DNA from: Flavobacteriales bacterium UBA3364
GTDB taxonomy: Bacteria; Bacteroidota; Bacteroidia; Flavobacteriales_F; PHOS-HE28
Direction of reading: 5' to 3'
Length of the DNA stretch: 64,000 nucleotides
Assembly: GCA_002360495.1 (NCBI GenBank)
Contig: DEQO01000066.1
Coordinates: forward strand, 10,588 to 74,587
How positions within the stretch are numbered: the stretch's first letter is position 1; each line of letters opens with the position of its first letter. The notes below the pieces were generated by a model, which saw only the letters and a program-made list of their open reading frames with translations, made no database searches and was not told the DNA's origin. This document shows, piece by piece, positions 26,880 to 36,368 of the stretch. A program made the position numbers and the translations under genes.

Positions 26880-27560
26880 ATGATCAAGAGCAAGCGTACC
26901 CAAACGGTCACGGTCGGCGCCCTTTCGCTGATGGTGTTGTCGATGGCCTCCTGCGGCGGCGATCCCAACAGCCCCGGCGTCGAGTACATGCCCGACATGT
27001 ACCGCAGTCCGGCCGTGGAGGCCTATGTGGATTACGGCCAGGATCCTTATCATTTCAGCGAGGAGATCGCCCAGCGGCAACGGAACACCCAGAGCGCCAA
27101 GCTGCCACCGGCAGGCACGATCCCGTTCTCTGCGGATCCCGCGAAGGCACGGTTCAACATGCCCTATCCGTACCCGAACACCACGGACGGTTACGAAGCA
27201 GCCGGCCTCAACTTGAAGAGCCCGATCGCGATGACCGAGGCCACGGTCGAACAAGGCAAGGTGATCTACACCAAGTTCTGCATGCACTGCCACGGCGAGA
27301 AGGGCCAGGGCGATGGTGGCGTGGTGAAGAACGGCAACTATCCGACCCCGCCCGCTTACGACGGTGCGGCATTGAAAGGGCTTCCGGAAGGCAAGATCTT
27401 CCATAGCCTTATGTACGGGAAGAACCTGGCCATGGGCCCGCATGCCTCGCAGTTGGACAAGGAGGAGCGCTGGCTCGTGGTGCAATACGTGAAGTACTTG
27501 CAGAACGGAGGAAAGATGACCGCCGCTACATCGGACAGCACCACGACCGCAGCCCTTTGA
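26880..27560 (+). CDS. actE: Alternative complex III monoheme lipoprotein ActE
   Basis: A 226-residue protein. The signal sequence ends in a lipobox ('LSMASCGGD', Cys at about 24), so it is a lipoprotein. One cytochrome c domain has 'CMHCH' (about 139-143) and a late Met in 'MYGKNLAMGPHASQ' as a candidate ligand. It passes electrons to the oxidase in ACIII. It follows actD by 2 bp and precedes actF by 25 bp. The Ala/Thr/Ser-rich C-terminal 20 residues are low complexity. Confidence 0.93.
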   Translation: MIKSKRTQTVTVGALSLMVLSMASCGGDPNSPGVEYMPDMYRSPAVEAYVDYGQDPYHFSEEIAQRQRNTQSAKLPPAGTIPFSADPAKARFNMPYPYPNTTDGYEAAGLNLKSPIAMTEATVEQGKVIYTKFCMHCHGEKGQGDGGVVKNGNYPTPPAYDGAALKGLPEGKIFHSLMYGKNLAMGPHASQLDKEERWLVVQYVKYLQNGGKMTAATSDSTTTAAL

Positions 27561-27585
27561 TCGGCACGATAACGGAACCGCAGCG

Positions 27586-28851
27586 ATGAATTTCACCCTC
27601 AGCAATCGGGCACGCAGCATCACCCTCGGAACGATGATCCTGGGCGCACTGGCCACCGTGGCCGGTGTAATGGGCGATCACAGCGATCACCACCAGCACT
27701 CGTGGGCCAGCCTGCTCGTCAATGGCTTCTTCTTCTTCGGCATCTCCCTGGGTGCCCTGTTCTTCTTCGCGCTGCAGAACGCCACCGAAACGGCCTGGAC
27801 CGTCCTGCTGAAACGCGTTTACGAAGGCATATACAGCTACCTCCCGATCGGTGCGGTGGTGATCGTGGTGATCATGGCCGCAGGCAGCCTGCACATGCAC
27901 CACCTCTACCACTGGATGGACCACACCCTCTACCACGAGTACATGGTTGGTGAGGGGCATGAGGCGGAGTACGTGGACGAAGCCGTTCAGGGCGCTGTCG
28001 CCAATCCGAACTACGATGCCCTGATCGCGAACAAGAAGGCCTACTTGAACCAGCCGTTCTTCTGGTTGCGCACGCTGCTGTATCTCGGGGTCTTCATCGG
28101 CTTCGCACGCTGGTTCCGCAAACAGAGTCTGCAGATGGACACGGAGACCGGTGAAAGCCTGGTGAAGCGGGTGCTCCTGAACTACCGTCGCAGCGCATTG
28201 TTCCTCGTGTTCTTCGCCGTGTTCAGCAGCACGCTGGCGTGGGACTGGATCATGAGCATCGACACACATTGGTTCAGCACCCTCTTCGGCTGGTACACCT
28301 TCGCCGGCATGTGGGTAAGCGCGATGATCACCGCTGTGATCCTGGTGCTCTACCTGAAGCGCAAAGGATACCTGCCACAGGTGAACAACAGCCATATCCA
28401 GGACATGGGCAAGTGGGTGTTCGCCGTGAGCTTTTTGTGGAGCTACCTCTACTTCAGCCAGTTCATGTTGATCTGGTACAGCAACATCCCCGAGGAGATC
28501 ACCTATTTCCAGCAGCGGATCAACGAGCATCCCGTCCTGTTGTGGTCCGTGTTCTTCATCAACTTCGCCGTCCCCATGGTGTTGCTCATGAGCCGCGACG
28601 CCAAGCGCAACCCACGTTTCTTGATCGGCGTGGGCACGGTGATCTTCATCGGCCACTGGCTGGATGTGAACATGATGGTGATGCCCGGAAGCGTCGGCCA
28701 TGACTTCCATGGTATCGGACTGTTGGAGATCGGGATGTTCCTGATGTTCCTCGGGCTCTTCCTCTACACCGTGCTGAACGCTTTGACCAAGGCGCCGCTC
28801 ACCGTGGTGAACCACCCGTACCTGGAGGAAAGCGTACATCACCAGATCTGA
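27586..28851 (+). CDS. actF: Alternative complex III membrane subunit ActF
   Basis: A 421-residue polytopic protein with about ten helices, homologous to ActC but without a clear quinol site. Typical ActF segments are 'GFFFFGISLGALFFFALQNA' and 'FAVFSSTLAWDWIMSIDTHW'. It sits beside ActC in ACIII. The next start is 5 bp downstream. Confidence 0.94.
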   Translation: MNFTLSNRARSITLGTMILGALATVAGVMGDHSDHHQHSWASLLVNGFFFFGISLGALFFFALQNATETAWTVLLKRVYEGIYSYLPIGAVVIVVIMAAGSLHMHHLYHWMDHTLYHEYMVGEGHEAEYVDEAVQGAVANPNYDALIANKKAYLNQPFFWLRTLLYLGVFIGFARWFRKQSLQMDTETGESLVKRVLLNYRRSALFLVFFAVFSSTLAWDWIMSIDTHWFSTLFGWYTFAGMWVSAMITAVILVLYLKRKGYLPQVNNSHIQDMGKWVFAVSFLWSYLYFSQFMLIWYSNIPEEITYFQQRINEHPVLLWSVFFINFAVPMVLLMSRDAKRNPRFLIGVGTVIFIGHWLDVNMMVMPGSVGHDFHGIGLLEIGMFLMFLGLFLYTVLNALTKAPLTVVNHPYLEESVHHQI

Positions 28852-28856
28852 TACAC

Positions 28857-28997
28857 ATGGAAGCCCTACTCCTTCTCTCGATCGCCACCGTTGGCGTTTG
28901 GACCACCATCCGGTTGGTGCAGGTGCGTAGGTTGACGCTGCGCTTCGAGCAGGTACGGCACCGGAACCTAGAACAAGACCGCCCTTTCAAGGGTTGA
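28857..28997 (+). CDS. 46-residue single-helix protein between actF and coxB
   Basis: An ORF of 46 codons starting 5 bp after actF and ending 15 bp before coxB, in the same direction. It encodes 'MEALLLLSIATVGVWTTIRL' followed by a basic tail (R, R, R, R, H, R). This gives one N-terminal transmembrane helix and a positively charged soluble end. Size and position recall small accessory subunits of terminal oxidases or of ACIII (compare CcoQ), but I cannot assign it. The tight operon spacing argues it is translated. Confidence 0.6.
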   Translation: MEALLLLSIATVGVWTTIRLVQVRRLTLRFEQVRHRNLEQDRPFKG

Positions 28998-29012
28998 TAT
29001 ACCGAGCGAACG

Positions 29013-30269
29013 ATGACGAAGTTGTTGATCCTGATCGTGGTGCTGCTGGGCATCCTCGCGGTGGCCCAGCTTGCCCGCGTCTACGAACTCACATCGCGCC
29101 TTCGGGGCAAACGGGAGGAGGAGATCTCGGACGGCGACAACCGCTTCAATGGCCGCATGCTGTGGCTGTTCGTACCGGTGTATTTCGCCTTCTTCCTGTG
29201 GCTGGTGTTGGCCTACAAGGACAAGTTGCTCCCCGTTGCGGCCAGCGAGCACGGGGTCGAGACCGACTGGTTGTTGGATTTCAACTGGTGGATCCTGATC
29301 ATCGTATTCGTCATCACGAACATCCTGCTGTTCTGGTTCGCCGGGAAATACCTTCACGACAAGAACAAGCGCGCTTTCTGGCAACCGCACAACAACAAAT
29401 TGGAGCTTGCCTGGACGATCGCTCCAGCCGCGGTGCTGGCGGTGATCATCATTTACGGGCTTCAGAGCTGGGCAAAGATGACCAGCCCGGCCTCGCCGGA
29501 TGCCGCCGTGGTGGAATTGTACGCCCGTCAGTTCGATTGGACGGCCCGTTACCCTGGCGCCGACGGTGGGCTGGGTGCTACGGACTTCCGCCTGATCAAC
29601 GGCACGAACCCTCTTGGCATCGTCACGCAGGAGAGCATCAGCACACGCCTCGCCGAACTGGATGCGGAGATCCATCGGACCGACAGCTTGTTGGAACATG
29701 GCATCCTGGCCCCGAGCAAGGCGGATGAACTCACGGAGTCCGTGGGACGCATGCGCCGCAACGCCACCCGCATCATCAACCTGCGCACCTTGATGGAACA
29801 GGACATCGCTGAGAAGGGACAGGCCAGCGCTTACCTGCACGGAGCGGACGACATCGTGATCAAGGAGTTCCATCTCCCCGTGCGTCAGGAGGTGAAGTTG
29901 TTGATACGCAGCCAGGACGTGATCCATAGCGTCTACCTGCCTCACCTGCGCTCCCAGATGAACGCGGTGCCGGGTATGACCACGACCATCAAGATGGTGC
30001 CGACGATCACCACGGACAGCATGCGTATGATCACGAAGAACGACGCCTTCGATTTCATCCTGCTTTGCAACAAGATCTGTGGTGCCTCGCACTACAACAT
30101 GCAGATGCCGTTGGTGGTCACCGACGCGAAGTCGCACGAAGCATGGATGACCAAGGCGATGGAAAAACCCTTCCAGGCGCCCCCGACCCCTGCTGCGCCT
30201 GCTGCATCTCCGGCGGATACGACCCAGGTCGCACCTGCCGTCGTAGCCCAGGCCCACACGACGAACTGA
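29013..30269 (+). CDS. coxB: Cytochrome c oxidase subunit II
   Basis: A 418-residue protein with an N-terminal helix, two more helices (about 50-67 and 90-110), and the CuA domain near the C-terminus with 'CNKICGASHYNMQM' (C-x3-C-x3-H-x2-M). There is no CxxCH, so it lacks the fused cytochrome c of true caa3 oxidases. A roughly 90-residue insertion (about 180-270), mostly helical, lies between the membrane part and the CuA domain. The last 40 residues are Pro/Ala-rich. It receives electrons, probably from ActE. coxA follows 20 bp downstream. Confidence 0.94.
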   Translation: MTKLLILIVVLLGILAVAQLARVYELTSRLRGKREEEISDGDNRFNGRMLWLFVPVYFAFFLWLVLAYKDKLLPVAASEHGVETDWLLDFNWWILIIVFVITNILLFWFAGKYLHDKNKRAFWQPHNNKLELAWTIAPAAVLAVIIIYGLQSWAKMTSPASPDAAVVELYARQFDWTARYPGADGGLGATDFRLINGTNPLGIVTQESISTRLAELDAEIHRTDSLLEHGILAPSKADELTESVGRMRRNATRIINLRTLMEQDIAEKGQASAYLHGADDIVIKEFHLPVRQEVKLLIRSQDVIHSVYLPHLRSQMNAVPGMTTTIKMVPTITTDSMRMITKNDAFDFILLCNKICGASHYNMQMPLVVTDAKSHEAWMTKAMEKPFQAPPTPAAPAASPADTTQVAPAVVAQAHTTN

Positions 30270-30289
30270 ACCGATAGGAACTGACGACC

Positions 30290-32083
30290 ATGGGTGCCAC
30301 GCACACAGCACACGCCGCCGGCCACGGGCACGAGGCGCACCACCACGAGGAGAGCTTCATCTCGAAGTACATCTTCTCGCAGGACCATAAGATGATCGGG
30401 AAGCAGTTCCTGGTCACCGCGATCTTCATGGCCTGGGTGGCGGTGATCATGTCCTTGATCTTCCGCCTGCAACTGGCTTGGCCAGGGGAGGGCTTTGCCT
30501 TCACGAATTTCTTCCTCGGGGAAAAGTGGGCACCGGGCGGCATCCTGGACCCGAACATGTATCTGGCACTGGTCACTATCCACGGCACGATCATGGTGTT
30601 CTTCGTGCTGACGGGAGGCCTGTCCGGGACGTTCGCGAACATGCTGATCCCCTTGCAGCTCGGCGCCAGGGATATGGCCTCGGGCTTCATCAACATGCTA
30701 TCGTACTGGTTCTTCTTCCTCAGCAGCGTGACCATGCTGGCATCGCTCTTCGTGGAAGGTGGTCCTGCTTCGGCAGGCTGGACCGTGTATCCGCCCCTGA
30801 GCGCATTGCCAAAATCGATCCCCGGCTCTGGCACGGGAATGACCTTGTGGCTCGTGAGCATGGTGCTCTTCATCGCGAGTTCGTTGATGGGCGGCCTCAA
30901 CTACGTGGTCACCATCCTCAACCTGCGGACCAAGGGCATGAAGATGACCCGCATGCCGCTGACCATCTGGGCGATCTTCCTCACCGCCGTGTTGGGCATC
31001 CTCTCGTTCCCGGTGTTGCTCAGCGCTTCGTTGCTGCTGCTGCTGGATCGTTCCATGGGGACCAGCTTCTATCTCAGCGACATCCACATCGCTGGCGAAT
31101 CACTGGACCATATGGGCGGCAGTCCCGTTCTTTTCCAGCACTTGTTCTGGTTCCTGGGGCATCCGGAGGTATATATCGTGTTGTTGCCGGCACTGGGTAT
31201 CACCTCTGAGATCATCTCCACCAATGCGCGCAAACCCATCTTCGGCTATCGCGCGATGATCGGTTCAATCCTCGCGATCGGCTTCCTGAGCTTCATCGTG
31301 TGGGGTCACCACATGTTCATCACCGGGATGAACCCGTTCCTGGGTAGTGTCTTCGTGTTCACCACACTGTTGATCGCGATCCCCTCGGCGGTGAAGGTGT
31401 TCAACTACATCACCACCCTTTGGCGTGGTAACATCGTGCTCACACCGGCCATGTTGTTCAGCATCGGCTTGGTCGCGACCTTCATCGCGGGTGGTCTCAC
31501 CGGGATCATCCTGGCCGATAGCGCGCTTGATATCAATGTGCACGATACCTACTTCGTTGTCGCCCACTTCCACATCGTAATGGGTATGAGCGCCATCTTC
31601 GGGATGTTCGCGGGTATTTACCACTGGTTCCCGAAGATGTACGGCAAGATGATGAATACGCGCCTGGGCTACGCGCACTTCTGGGTGACGTTCATCTGTG
31701 CCTTCGGCGTGTTCTTCCCCATGCACTTCATCGGCCTGGCCGGTGCTCCGCGCCGCTACTACAGCTATAGCGAGTTCCCCATGTTCGATGGTGTCGTGGA
31801 CCTGAACATCCTGGTGACCATCTTCGCCATCATCGGCGCCCTGGCCCAGGTGATCTTCACGTACAACTTCTTCTACAGCATCTACCGCGGTCCGAAAGCA
31901 GTGCAGAACCCTTGGCGGTCGAACACCTTGGAGTGGACCACACCGGTGGAGCACATGCACGGCAACTGGCCCGGTCCATTGCCTACGGTGTATCGCTGGC
32001 CGTACGATTACAGCAAACCGGGCAAGGCCGAGGATTGGGTCAGCCAGATCACCCCGTTGGAACACGACGAGGAGGAACACTAG
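30290..32083 (+). CDS. coxA: Cytochrome c oxidase subunit I
   Basis: A 597-residue, 12-helix heme-copper oxidase. Heme and CuB ligands are visible: His in 'LVTIHGTIMVFF', the crosslinked His-Tyr in 'FWFLGHPEVYIVLLP', two His in 'VWGHHMFITGM', and the heme His pair in 'YFVVAHFHIVMGM'. The N-terminus is His-rich ('HAAGHGHEAHHHEE'). It reduces O2 to water and pumps protons. It ends the act/cox operon; no coxC follows. The motifs fit an aa3-type enzyme, but the heme type cannot be proven from sequence. Confidence 0.96.
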   Translation: MGATHTAHAAGHGHEAHHHEESFISKYIFSQDHKMIGKQFLVTAIFMAWVAVIMSLIFRLQLAWPGEGFAFTNFFLGEKWAPGGILDPNMYLALVTIHGTIMVFFVLTGGLSGTFANMLIPLQLGARDMASGFINMLSYWFFFLSSVTMLASLFVEGGPASAGWTVYPPLSALPKSIPGSGTGMTLWLVSMVLFIASSLMGGLNYVVTILNLRTKGMKMTRMPLTIWAIFLTAVLGILSFPVLLSASLLLLLDRSMGTSFYLSDIHIAGESLDHMGGSPVLFQHLFWFLGHPEVYIVLLPALGITSEIISTNARKPIFGYRAMIGSILAIGFLSFIVWGHHMFITGMNPFLGSVFVFTTLLIAIPSAVKVFNYITTLWRGNIVLTPAMLFSIGLVATFIAGGLTGIILADSALDINVHDTYFVVAHFHIVMGMSAIFGMFAGIYHWFPKMYGKMMNTRLGYAHFWVTFICAFGVFFPMHFIGLAGAPRRYYSYSEFPMFDGVVDLNILVTIFAIIGALAQVIFTYNFFYSIYRGPKAVQNPWRSNTLEWTTPVEHMHGNWPGPLPTVYRWPYDYSKPGKAEDWVSQITPLEHDEEEH

Positions 32084-32099
32084 AGAAGATCGAACGCAA

Positions 32100-32129
32100 G
32101 GACAAGGCCCTCGAACGAGGGCCTTGTCC
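32100..32129 (+). terminator. Perfect hairpin after coxA
   Basis: A 14-bp perfect stem (GGACAAGGCCCTCG pairing with CGAGGGCCTTGTCC) has a 2-nt loop AA. It starts 16 bp after the coxA stop. It probably terminates the act/cox operon. It lacks a T-run, so termination may be inefficient. Confidence 0.65.
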
Positions 32130-32344
32130 GTTATGGCAATGAAGGTCGTGCGTAGGTGCCGCGTTACTTGCTCCTGTCCGACGTGACCATGTGCACCATG
32201 GACCGGATCGAGTGAGGTGGACGGCTTGAACTTGACAGGATCCAAGCAAGGTCAATGTGATCGTTGTTGTTGTTTTCATGGGGTCAAAGGGACCCATGAC
32301 CCGGTTGTTCTGTTCGCATCTTTGATGCGGACATCTTCTTTTCC

Positions 32345-32980
32345 ATGCGCTCTATAGCGTTGATCCTGTTGTTCTGGCCGCTCACGAACGCGAACGCGCA
32401 GCTGTTGGACAGCATCGCCCTGTTCACCCAGGAGCCGCCGAAACCCACCTTCAGCCTCGATTCGCGCGGGAGTTTCATCAGCAACCAGAACGTTCGTTTG
32501 CTGGGGGTGAAGGTGGGATTGGAGCACGCTGGACGCGTACGCTATGGGATCGGGTACAGTTTCTTGGGCACACCTGTGGAACGTGAGGAACAAGTGCAGG
32601 AGGGAGGAGCCACCCGTACGGTGACCACGCGCATGCGACTGGGATACGTGACGCCCTTCTTTGCTTACACCTTCTACCGCCGCGGACCGTGGGAAGTGAG
32701 CATCCCCGTACAAATAGGCATCGGCGGCGGCTCGGTTGTGTACGATGATCTTGAAGGCAGGCGGCAGAAACTGAAGAGTGCATTCGTCTTCCTCTACGAA
32801 CCGGCCATGGTGGTACAGTACCGGTTCCTGGAATACTTCGCGGTGGGTGGAGGCCTCGGCTATCGACTGGTCTTCACCAATGCCAGCTTGGATGAGCGAC
32901 TGAACGCCCCGGTCTACATCATCGGGGTGCGGATCTTCTTCGGTGATGCGTACCGGGACTGGCAGGAAAGCGTGGAGTAA
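32345..32980 (+). CDS. Outer-membrane beta-barrel-like hypothetical protein
   Basis: A 211-residue protein with a signal peptide ('ALILLFWPLTNANAQ', about 5-19) and alternating strands such as 'VKVGLEHAGRVRYGIGYSFL' and 'YEPAMVVQYRFLEYFAVGG'. The pattern fits an outer-membrane beta barrel with aromatic girdles. Function unknown. An inverted repeat (CGCATC-TTT-GATGCG, 32315-32329) lies 15 bp upstream of the start. It is followed by ruvB after 14 bp. Confidence 0.65.
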   Translation: MRSIALILLFWPLTNANAQLLDSIALFTQEPPKPTFSLDSRGSFISNQNVRLLGVKVGLEHAGRVRYGIGYSFLGTPVEREEQVQEGGATRTVTTRMRLGYVTPFFAYTFYRRGPWEVSIPVQIGIGGGSVVYDDLEGRRQKLKSAFVFLYEPAMVVQYRFLEYFAVGGGLGYRLVFTNASLDERLNAPVYIIGVRIFFGDAYRDWQESVE

Positions 32981-32985
32981 TTTCG
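32978..32985 (+). promoter_or_regulatory. -7-like box before ruvB
   Basis: TAATTTCG spans the stop of the preceding gene and lies 9 bp before the ruvB start, so ruvB could have its own nearly leaderless promoter. Confidence 0.35.
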
Positions 32986-32994
32986 GGGCATCCC

Positions 32995-34020
32995 ATGGCA
33001 GAGGTCTTCGATCCCCGCAACGAGCAGCGCTCCGCATCCGACAAGGAATTGGAACAGACCCTGCGTCCCAAACAGTTCGGTGAGTTCGCCGGCCAGAAGG
33101 CCGTGACGGACAACCTGAAGGTCTTCGTGCAAGCAGCCAAACAGCGTGGTGAGGCCCTGGATCATGTCCTGCTGCATGGCCCTCCCGGATTGGGCAAGAC
33201 CACCTTGGCGAACATCATCGCCCAGGAGATGGGTGTCGGCTTCCGCGTCACCAGTGGACCCGTCCTGGACAAGCCGGCGGATCTCGCTGGTCTGCTCACC
33301 AACTTGGAGCCGCACGACGTCCTCTTCATCGATGAGATCCATCGACTTACGCCGGTGATCGAGGAGTACCTGTACAGCGCGATGGAGGATTACCGCATCG
33401 ACCTCGTGATCGATGCCGGACCGAACGCGCGCACGGTCCAGATCGCATTGAATCCGTTCACGCTCGTCGGCGCGACCACCCGCAGCGGCTTGCTCACCGC
33501 TCCGTTGCGTGCCCGTTTCGGCATCAACAGCCGGTTGGACTACTACGATGCGATCACGCTTAAAGGGATCATCAAGCGCAGTGCCGGCTTGTTGGATGTT
33601 CCGATCGTTGAAGAGGCCGCGCACGAGATCTCGCGCAGGAGCCGGGGAACACCACGCATTGCCAACGCCTTGTTGCGTCGCGTCCGCGATTTCGCGCAGA
33701 TCCAAGGTGATGGTACCATCGACTTGGCCATCGCACAACATGCGTTAAGGGCCTTGAATGTGGATGCACACGGCCTCGACGAAATGGACAACCGGATCCT
33801 CGGGGCCATCATCGATAAGTTCAACGGTGGGCCCGTGGGTTTGAACACCGTGGCCACCGCAGTGGGCGAGGAGGCGGGTACCATCGAAGAGGTGTACGAG
33901 CCCTTCCTGATCATGGAAGGTTACCTGCAACGCACCCCGCGTGGCCGACTGGCTACGGAGCGTGCTTACCGCCACTTGGGGAAAGTGCAGAGCGTGAAGC
34001 CGGGAAGTCTGTTCGAATAG
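32995..34020 (+). CDS. ruvB: Holliday junction branch-migration ATPase RuvB
   Basis: A 341-residue protein of normal RuvB length. It has Walker A 'GPPGLGKTTLANIIA', Walker B 'LFIDEIHRL', sensor-1 region 'LVGATTRSG', and the C-terminal winged-helix domain ('EPFLIMEGYLQRTPRGRLAT'). It forms a hexamer with RuvA to drive branch migration. ruvA is at 44228 in this window, separate from it. Confidence 0.97.
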   Translation: MAEVFDPRNEQRSASDKELEQTLRPKQFGEFAGQKAVTDNLKVFVQAAKQRGEALDHVLLHGPPGLGKTTLANIIAQEMGVGFRVTSGPVLDKPADLAGLLTNLEPHDVLFIDEIHRLTPVIEEYLYSAMEDYRIDLVIDAGPNARTVQIALNPFTLVGATTRSGLLTAPLRARFGINSRLDYYDAITLKGIIKRSAGLLDVPIVEEAAHEISRRSRGTPRIANALLRRVRDFAQIQGDGTIDLAIAQHALRALNVDAHGLDEMDNRILGAIIDKFNGGPVGLNTVATAVGEEAGTIEEVYEPFLIMEGYLQRTPRGRLATERAYRHLGKVQSVKPGSLFE

Positions 34021-34050
34021 GGTCACTACTCGAAGACCCGCATCTCCCCC

Positions 34051-34058
34051 TAGCTTCG
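34051..34058 (+). promoter_or_regulatory. -7-like box before the antiporter
   Basis: TAGCTTCG lies only 4 bp before the antiporter start codon, so a transcript from it would be nearly leaderless. Confidence 0.35.
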
Positions 34059-34062
34059 CGCC

Positions 34063-36357
34063 ATGTCGCAGGCGAAGCGCAGCGTCCTGTTCTATTTGGT
34101 GACCATCGCGGTCTTCGGTGCCGCGATCTACGGGATCATGGTCAAGGGCGAGGCCTTGCGACCTGGCGTGGTCGATCTGCTGCCGGTCGCGGAAACGCAA
34201 ACCCCGGGGGCTACGGCGGTGGATGCTTTCCTGCACACGCTCGACAGCAACATGCACCACCCGTTGGCGGTGCTGATCATACAGGTACTGGCCATCATTG
34301 CCGCTGCCCGTTCCTTCGCCTATCTCTTCAATAAACTGGGGCAGCCGTCGGTCCTGGGCGAGATCGTGGCGGGCATCGTGCTGGGGCCCTCGGTCGTCGG
34401 CTATTGGTTCCCGGACGTTTTCCATTTCCTGTTTCCCGAGGGATCGCTGGTGAACCTGCAGTTCATGAGCCAGATCGGCTTGATGCTCTTCATGTTCGTT
34501 GTGGGCATGGAACTGGATCTGAAGGTGCTCAGCAAGCGGGCGCAGGATGCGGTCGTGATCAGCCATGCGAGCATCGTTATACCGTACGCGCTCGGCGTAG
34601 GTCTGGCGTATTTCCTCTACCTCGATTTCGCGCCGCCCACGATCTCCTTCAGCTCTTTTGCACTGTTCATGGGGATCGCCATGAGCATCACTGCATTTCC
34701 TGTGCTGGCACGCATCATCCAGGAGCGCGGCCTTTCGGGAACGCGCATCGGAACGGTCGCCATCGCCTGCGCTGCAGCCGATGATGTCACGGCCTGGTGC
34801 ATCCTCGCCGCCGTTATTGCCATCGTGAAAGCGGGCTCAGCGGCAAGCGCGTTGTTCACCATCGGTGCGTCGTTGGCCTATGTGCTCTTGATGATCCGCG
34901 TGGTGCGGCCTTTCCTGGTGCGTTTGGGTGACATCCACAAGGACCGCGAGACCATCAGCCGGCCGATCGTGGCGCTGCTTTTCCTCGTCCTGTTCGGATC
35001 GGCCTACCTCACGGAGATGATCGGCATCCACGCGCTTTTCGGAGCGTTCCTGGCCGGGGCTATCATGCCGCCTGCGCTCAATTTCCGCAAGGTCTTGATC
35101 AACAAGATGGAGGATATCAGCCTGGTGCTGCTGCTGCCGCTGTTCTTCGTGTTCACCGGCCTTCGCACCCGCATCGGTCTGCTGGATAGCGTGGATCTTT
35201 GGTTGGTCTGTGGTGCGGTGGTGGGCGTTGCCGTATTGGGCAAATTCGGCGGCAGCGCACTTGCGGCGCGCTTCACCGGGAATAGTTGGAAGGACAGTCT
35301 CTCCATCGGCGCCTTGATGAATACACGGGGGCTGATGGAACTGATCGTGCTCAACATCGGCTATGATCTCGGCGTGCTCAGCCCGAAGATCTTCGTGATG
35401 ATGGTGTTGATGGCCTTGCTCACCACCTTTATGACGGGACCTGCGTTGGACCTGATCGCCCGCGTGTTCCGTTCGGAGGAAGGGACAGAAGTGGACGAGC
35501 CGCGCGTGCTCACCCCGGGTTGGCGTGTGCTCGTCTCTTTCGGCCAGCCGCAGAGCGGGAGCAAATTGTTGCGCTTGGCCGGTCAATTGGCACGGAGGGA
35601 CCAAGGGGTATTGAACGTGACGGCCTTGCACCTCTCCACGAGCGAGGACCTCAACCCGATCGAACGTGCCGATGTGGAACGCGAGAGCTTCGAGCCGGTG
35701 AAGGAGGAAGCCAAGCGATTGGGACTTCCGTTGGAGACCGTGTACAAGGTCAGCAGCGACATCTCACGCGACATTGTGCAGGTGGCCAACAGTGGTGGTT
35801 ACGACCTCATGCTGGTGGGCTCGGGCAAGCCGCTGTTGCGCGGGACGTTATTGGGCGATCTGCTGGGCTTCACTTCACGGGCGTTGGATCCCAGCAAGCT
35901 GATCGGATCGCTCACCGGGCAAACGTCGTTGCTTCCAGCGGACGATCAATTGGATGAGCGCGTGCGTCAGTTCATCGAAGGGTCGCAGTGCAGCGTCGGT
36001 ATATTCCTGGACAAGGGATTCACGACGGCGAAGGAGATCCTGCTCCCCATTTTCGCTCCGGGCGATCTCTTCCTGTTCAATTACGCCGAGCGTTTCATGC
36101 GCAACGTGGAAGCGAAGGTCACCGTGCTGGATGTCGCCGGGCTCACCGCTCGCGAGCCGTCCTTCCAGGCGGAAGCTGCACGCTTGTCCAACCTTGCACC
36201 TGATCGGTTGGTGATCCTGGACCGTCGTGTGATGGACAAGACCCTGTTGGACCGGCATGCCTTCCTGTTGATCGGCTACGCGAGTTGGACACGATTGGCG
36301 GAAAGCAGGAGCGTATGGCTGGCCAACGTTCCCAGCACCTTGATCGTGAAGCCATAA
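34063..36357 (+). CDS. Kef-type cation:proton antiporter with C-terminal universal-stress-like domains
   Basis: A 764-residue protein. An N-terminal helix comes first, then a 12-13-helix Na+/H+ exchanger (CPA2) domain (about 65-460: 'GEIVAGIVLGPSVVGYWFP' and 'IACAAADDVTAWCILAAV', where the two Asp are candidate ion-binding residues). The C-terminal part (about 480-764) has two alpha/beta stretches that look like universal-stress-type nucleotide-binding domains. It exchanges K+ or Na+ for H+ at the inner membrane. queG follows 11 bp downstream. Confidence 0.87.
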   Translation: MSQAKRSVLFYLVTIAVFGAAIYGIMVKGEALRPGVVDLLPVAETQTPGATAVDAFLHTLDSNMHHPLAVLIIQVLAIIAAARSFAYLFNKLGQPSVLGEIVAGIVLGPSVVGYWFPDVFHFLFPEGSLVNLQFMSQIGLMLFMFVVGMELDLKVLSKRAQDAVVISHASIVIPYALGVGLAYFLYLDFAPPTISFSSFALFMGIAMSITAFPVLARIIQERGLSGTRIGTVAIACAAADDVTAWCILAAVIAIVKAGSAASALFTIGASLAYVLLMIRVVRPFLVRLGDIHKDRETISRPIVALLFLVLFGSAYLTEMIGIHALFGAFLAGAIMPPALNFRKVLINKMEDISLVLLLPLFFVFTGLRTRIGLLDSVDLWLVCGAVVGVAVLGKFGGSALAARFTGNSWKDSLSIGALMNTRGLMELIVLNIGYDLGVLSPKIFVMMVLMALLTTFMTGPALDLIARVFRSEEGTEVDEPRVLTPGWRVLVSFGQPQSGSKLLRLAGQLARRDQGVLNVTALHLSTSEDLNPIERADVERESFEPVKEEAKRLGLPLETVYKVSSDISRDIVQVANSGGYDLMLVGSGKPLLRGTLLGDLLGFTSRALDPSKLIGSLTGQTSLLPADDQLDERVRQFIEGSQCSVGIFLDKGFTTAKEILLPIFAPGDLFLFNYAERFMRNVEAKVTVLDVAGLTAREPSFQAEAARLSNLAPDRLVILDRRVMDKTLLDRHAFLLIGYASWTRLAESRSVWLANVPSTLIVKP

Positions 36358-36368
36358 GTGGAGCGACG

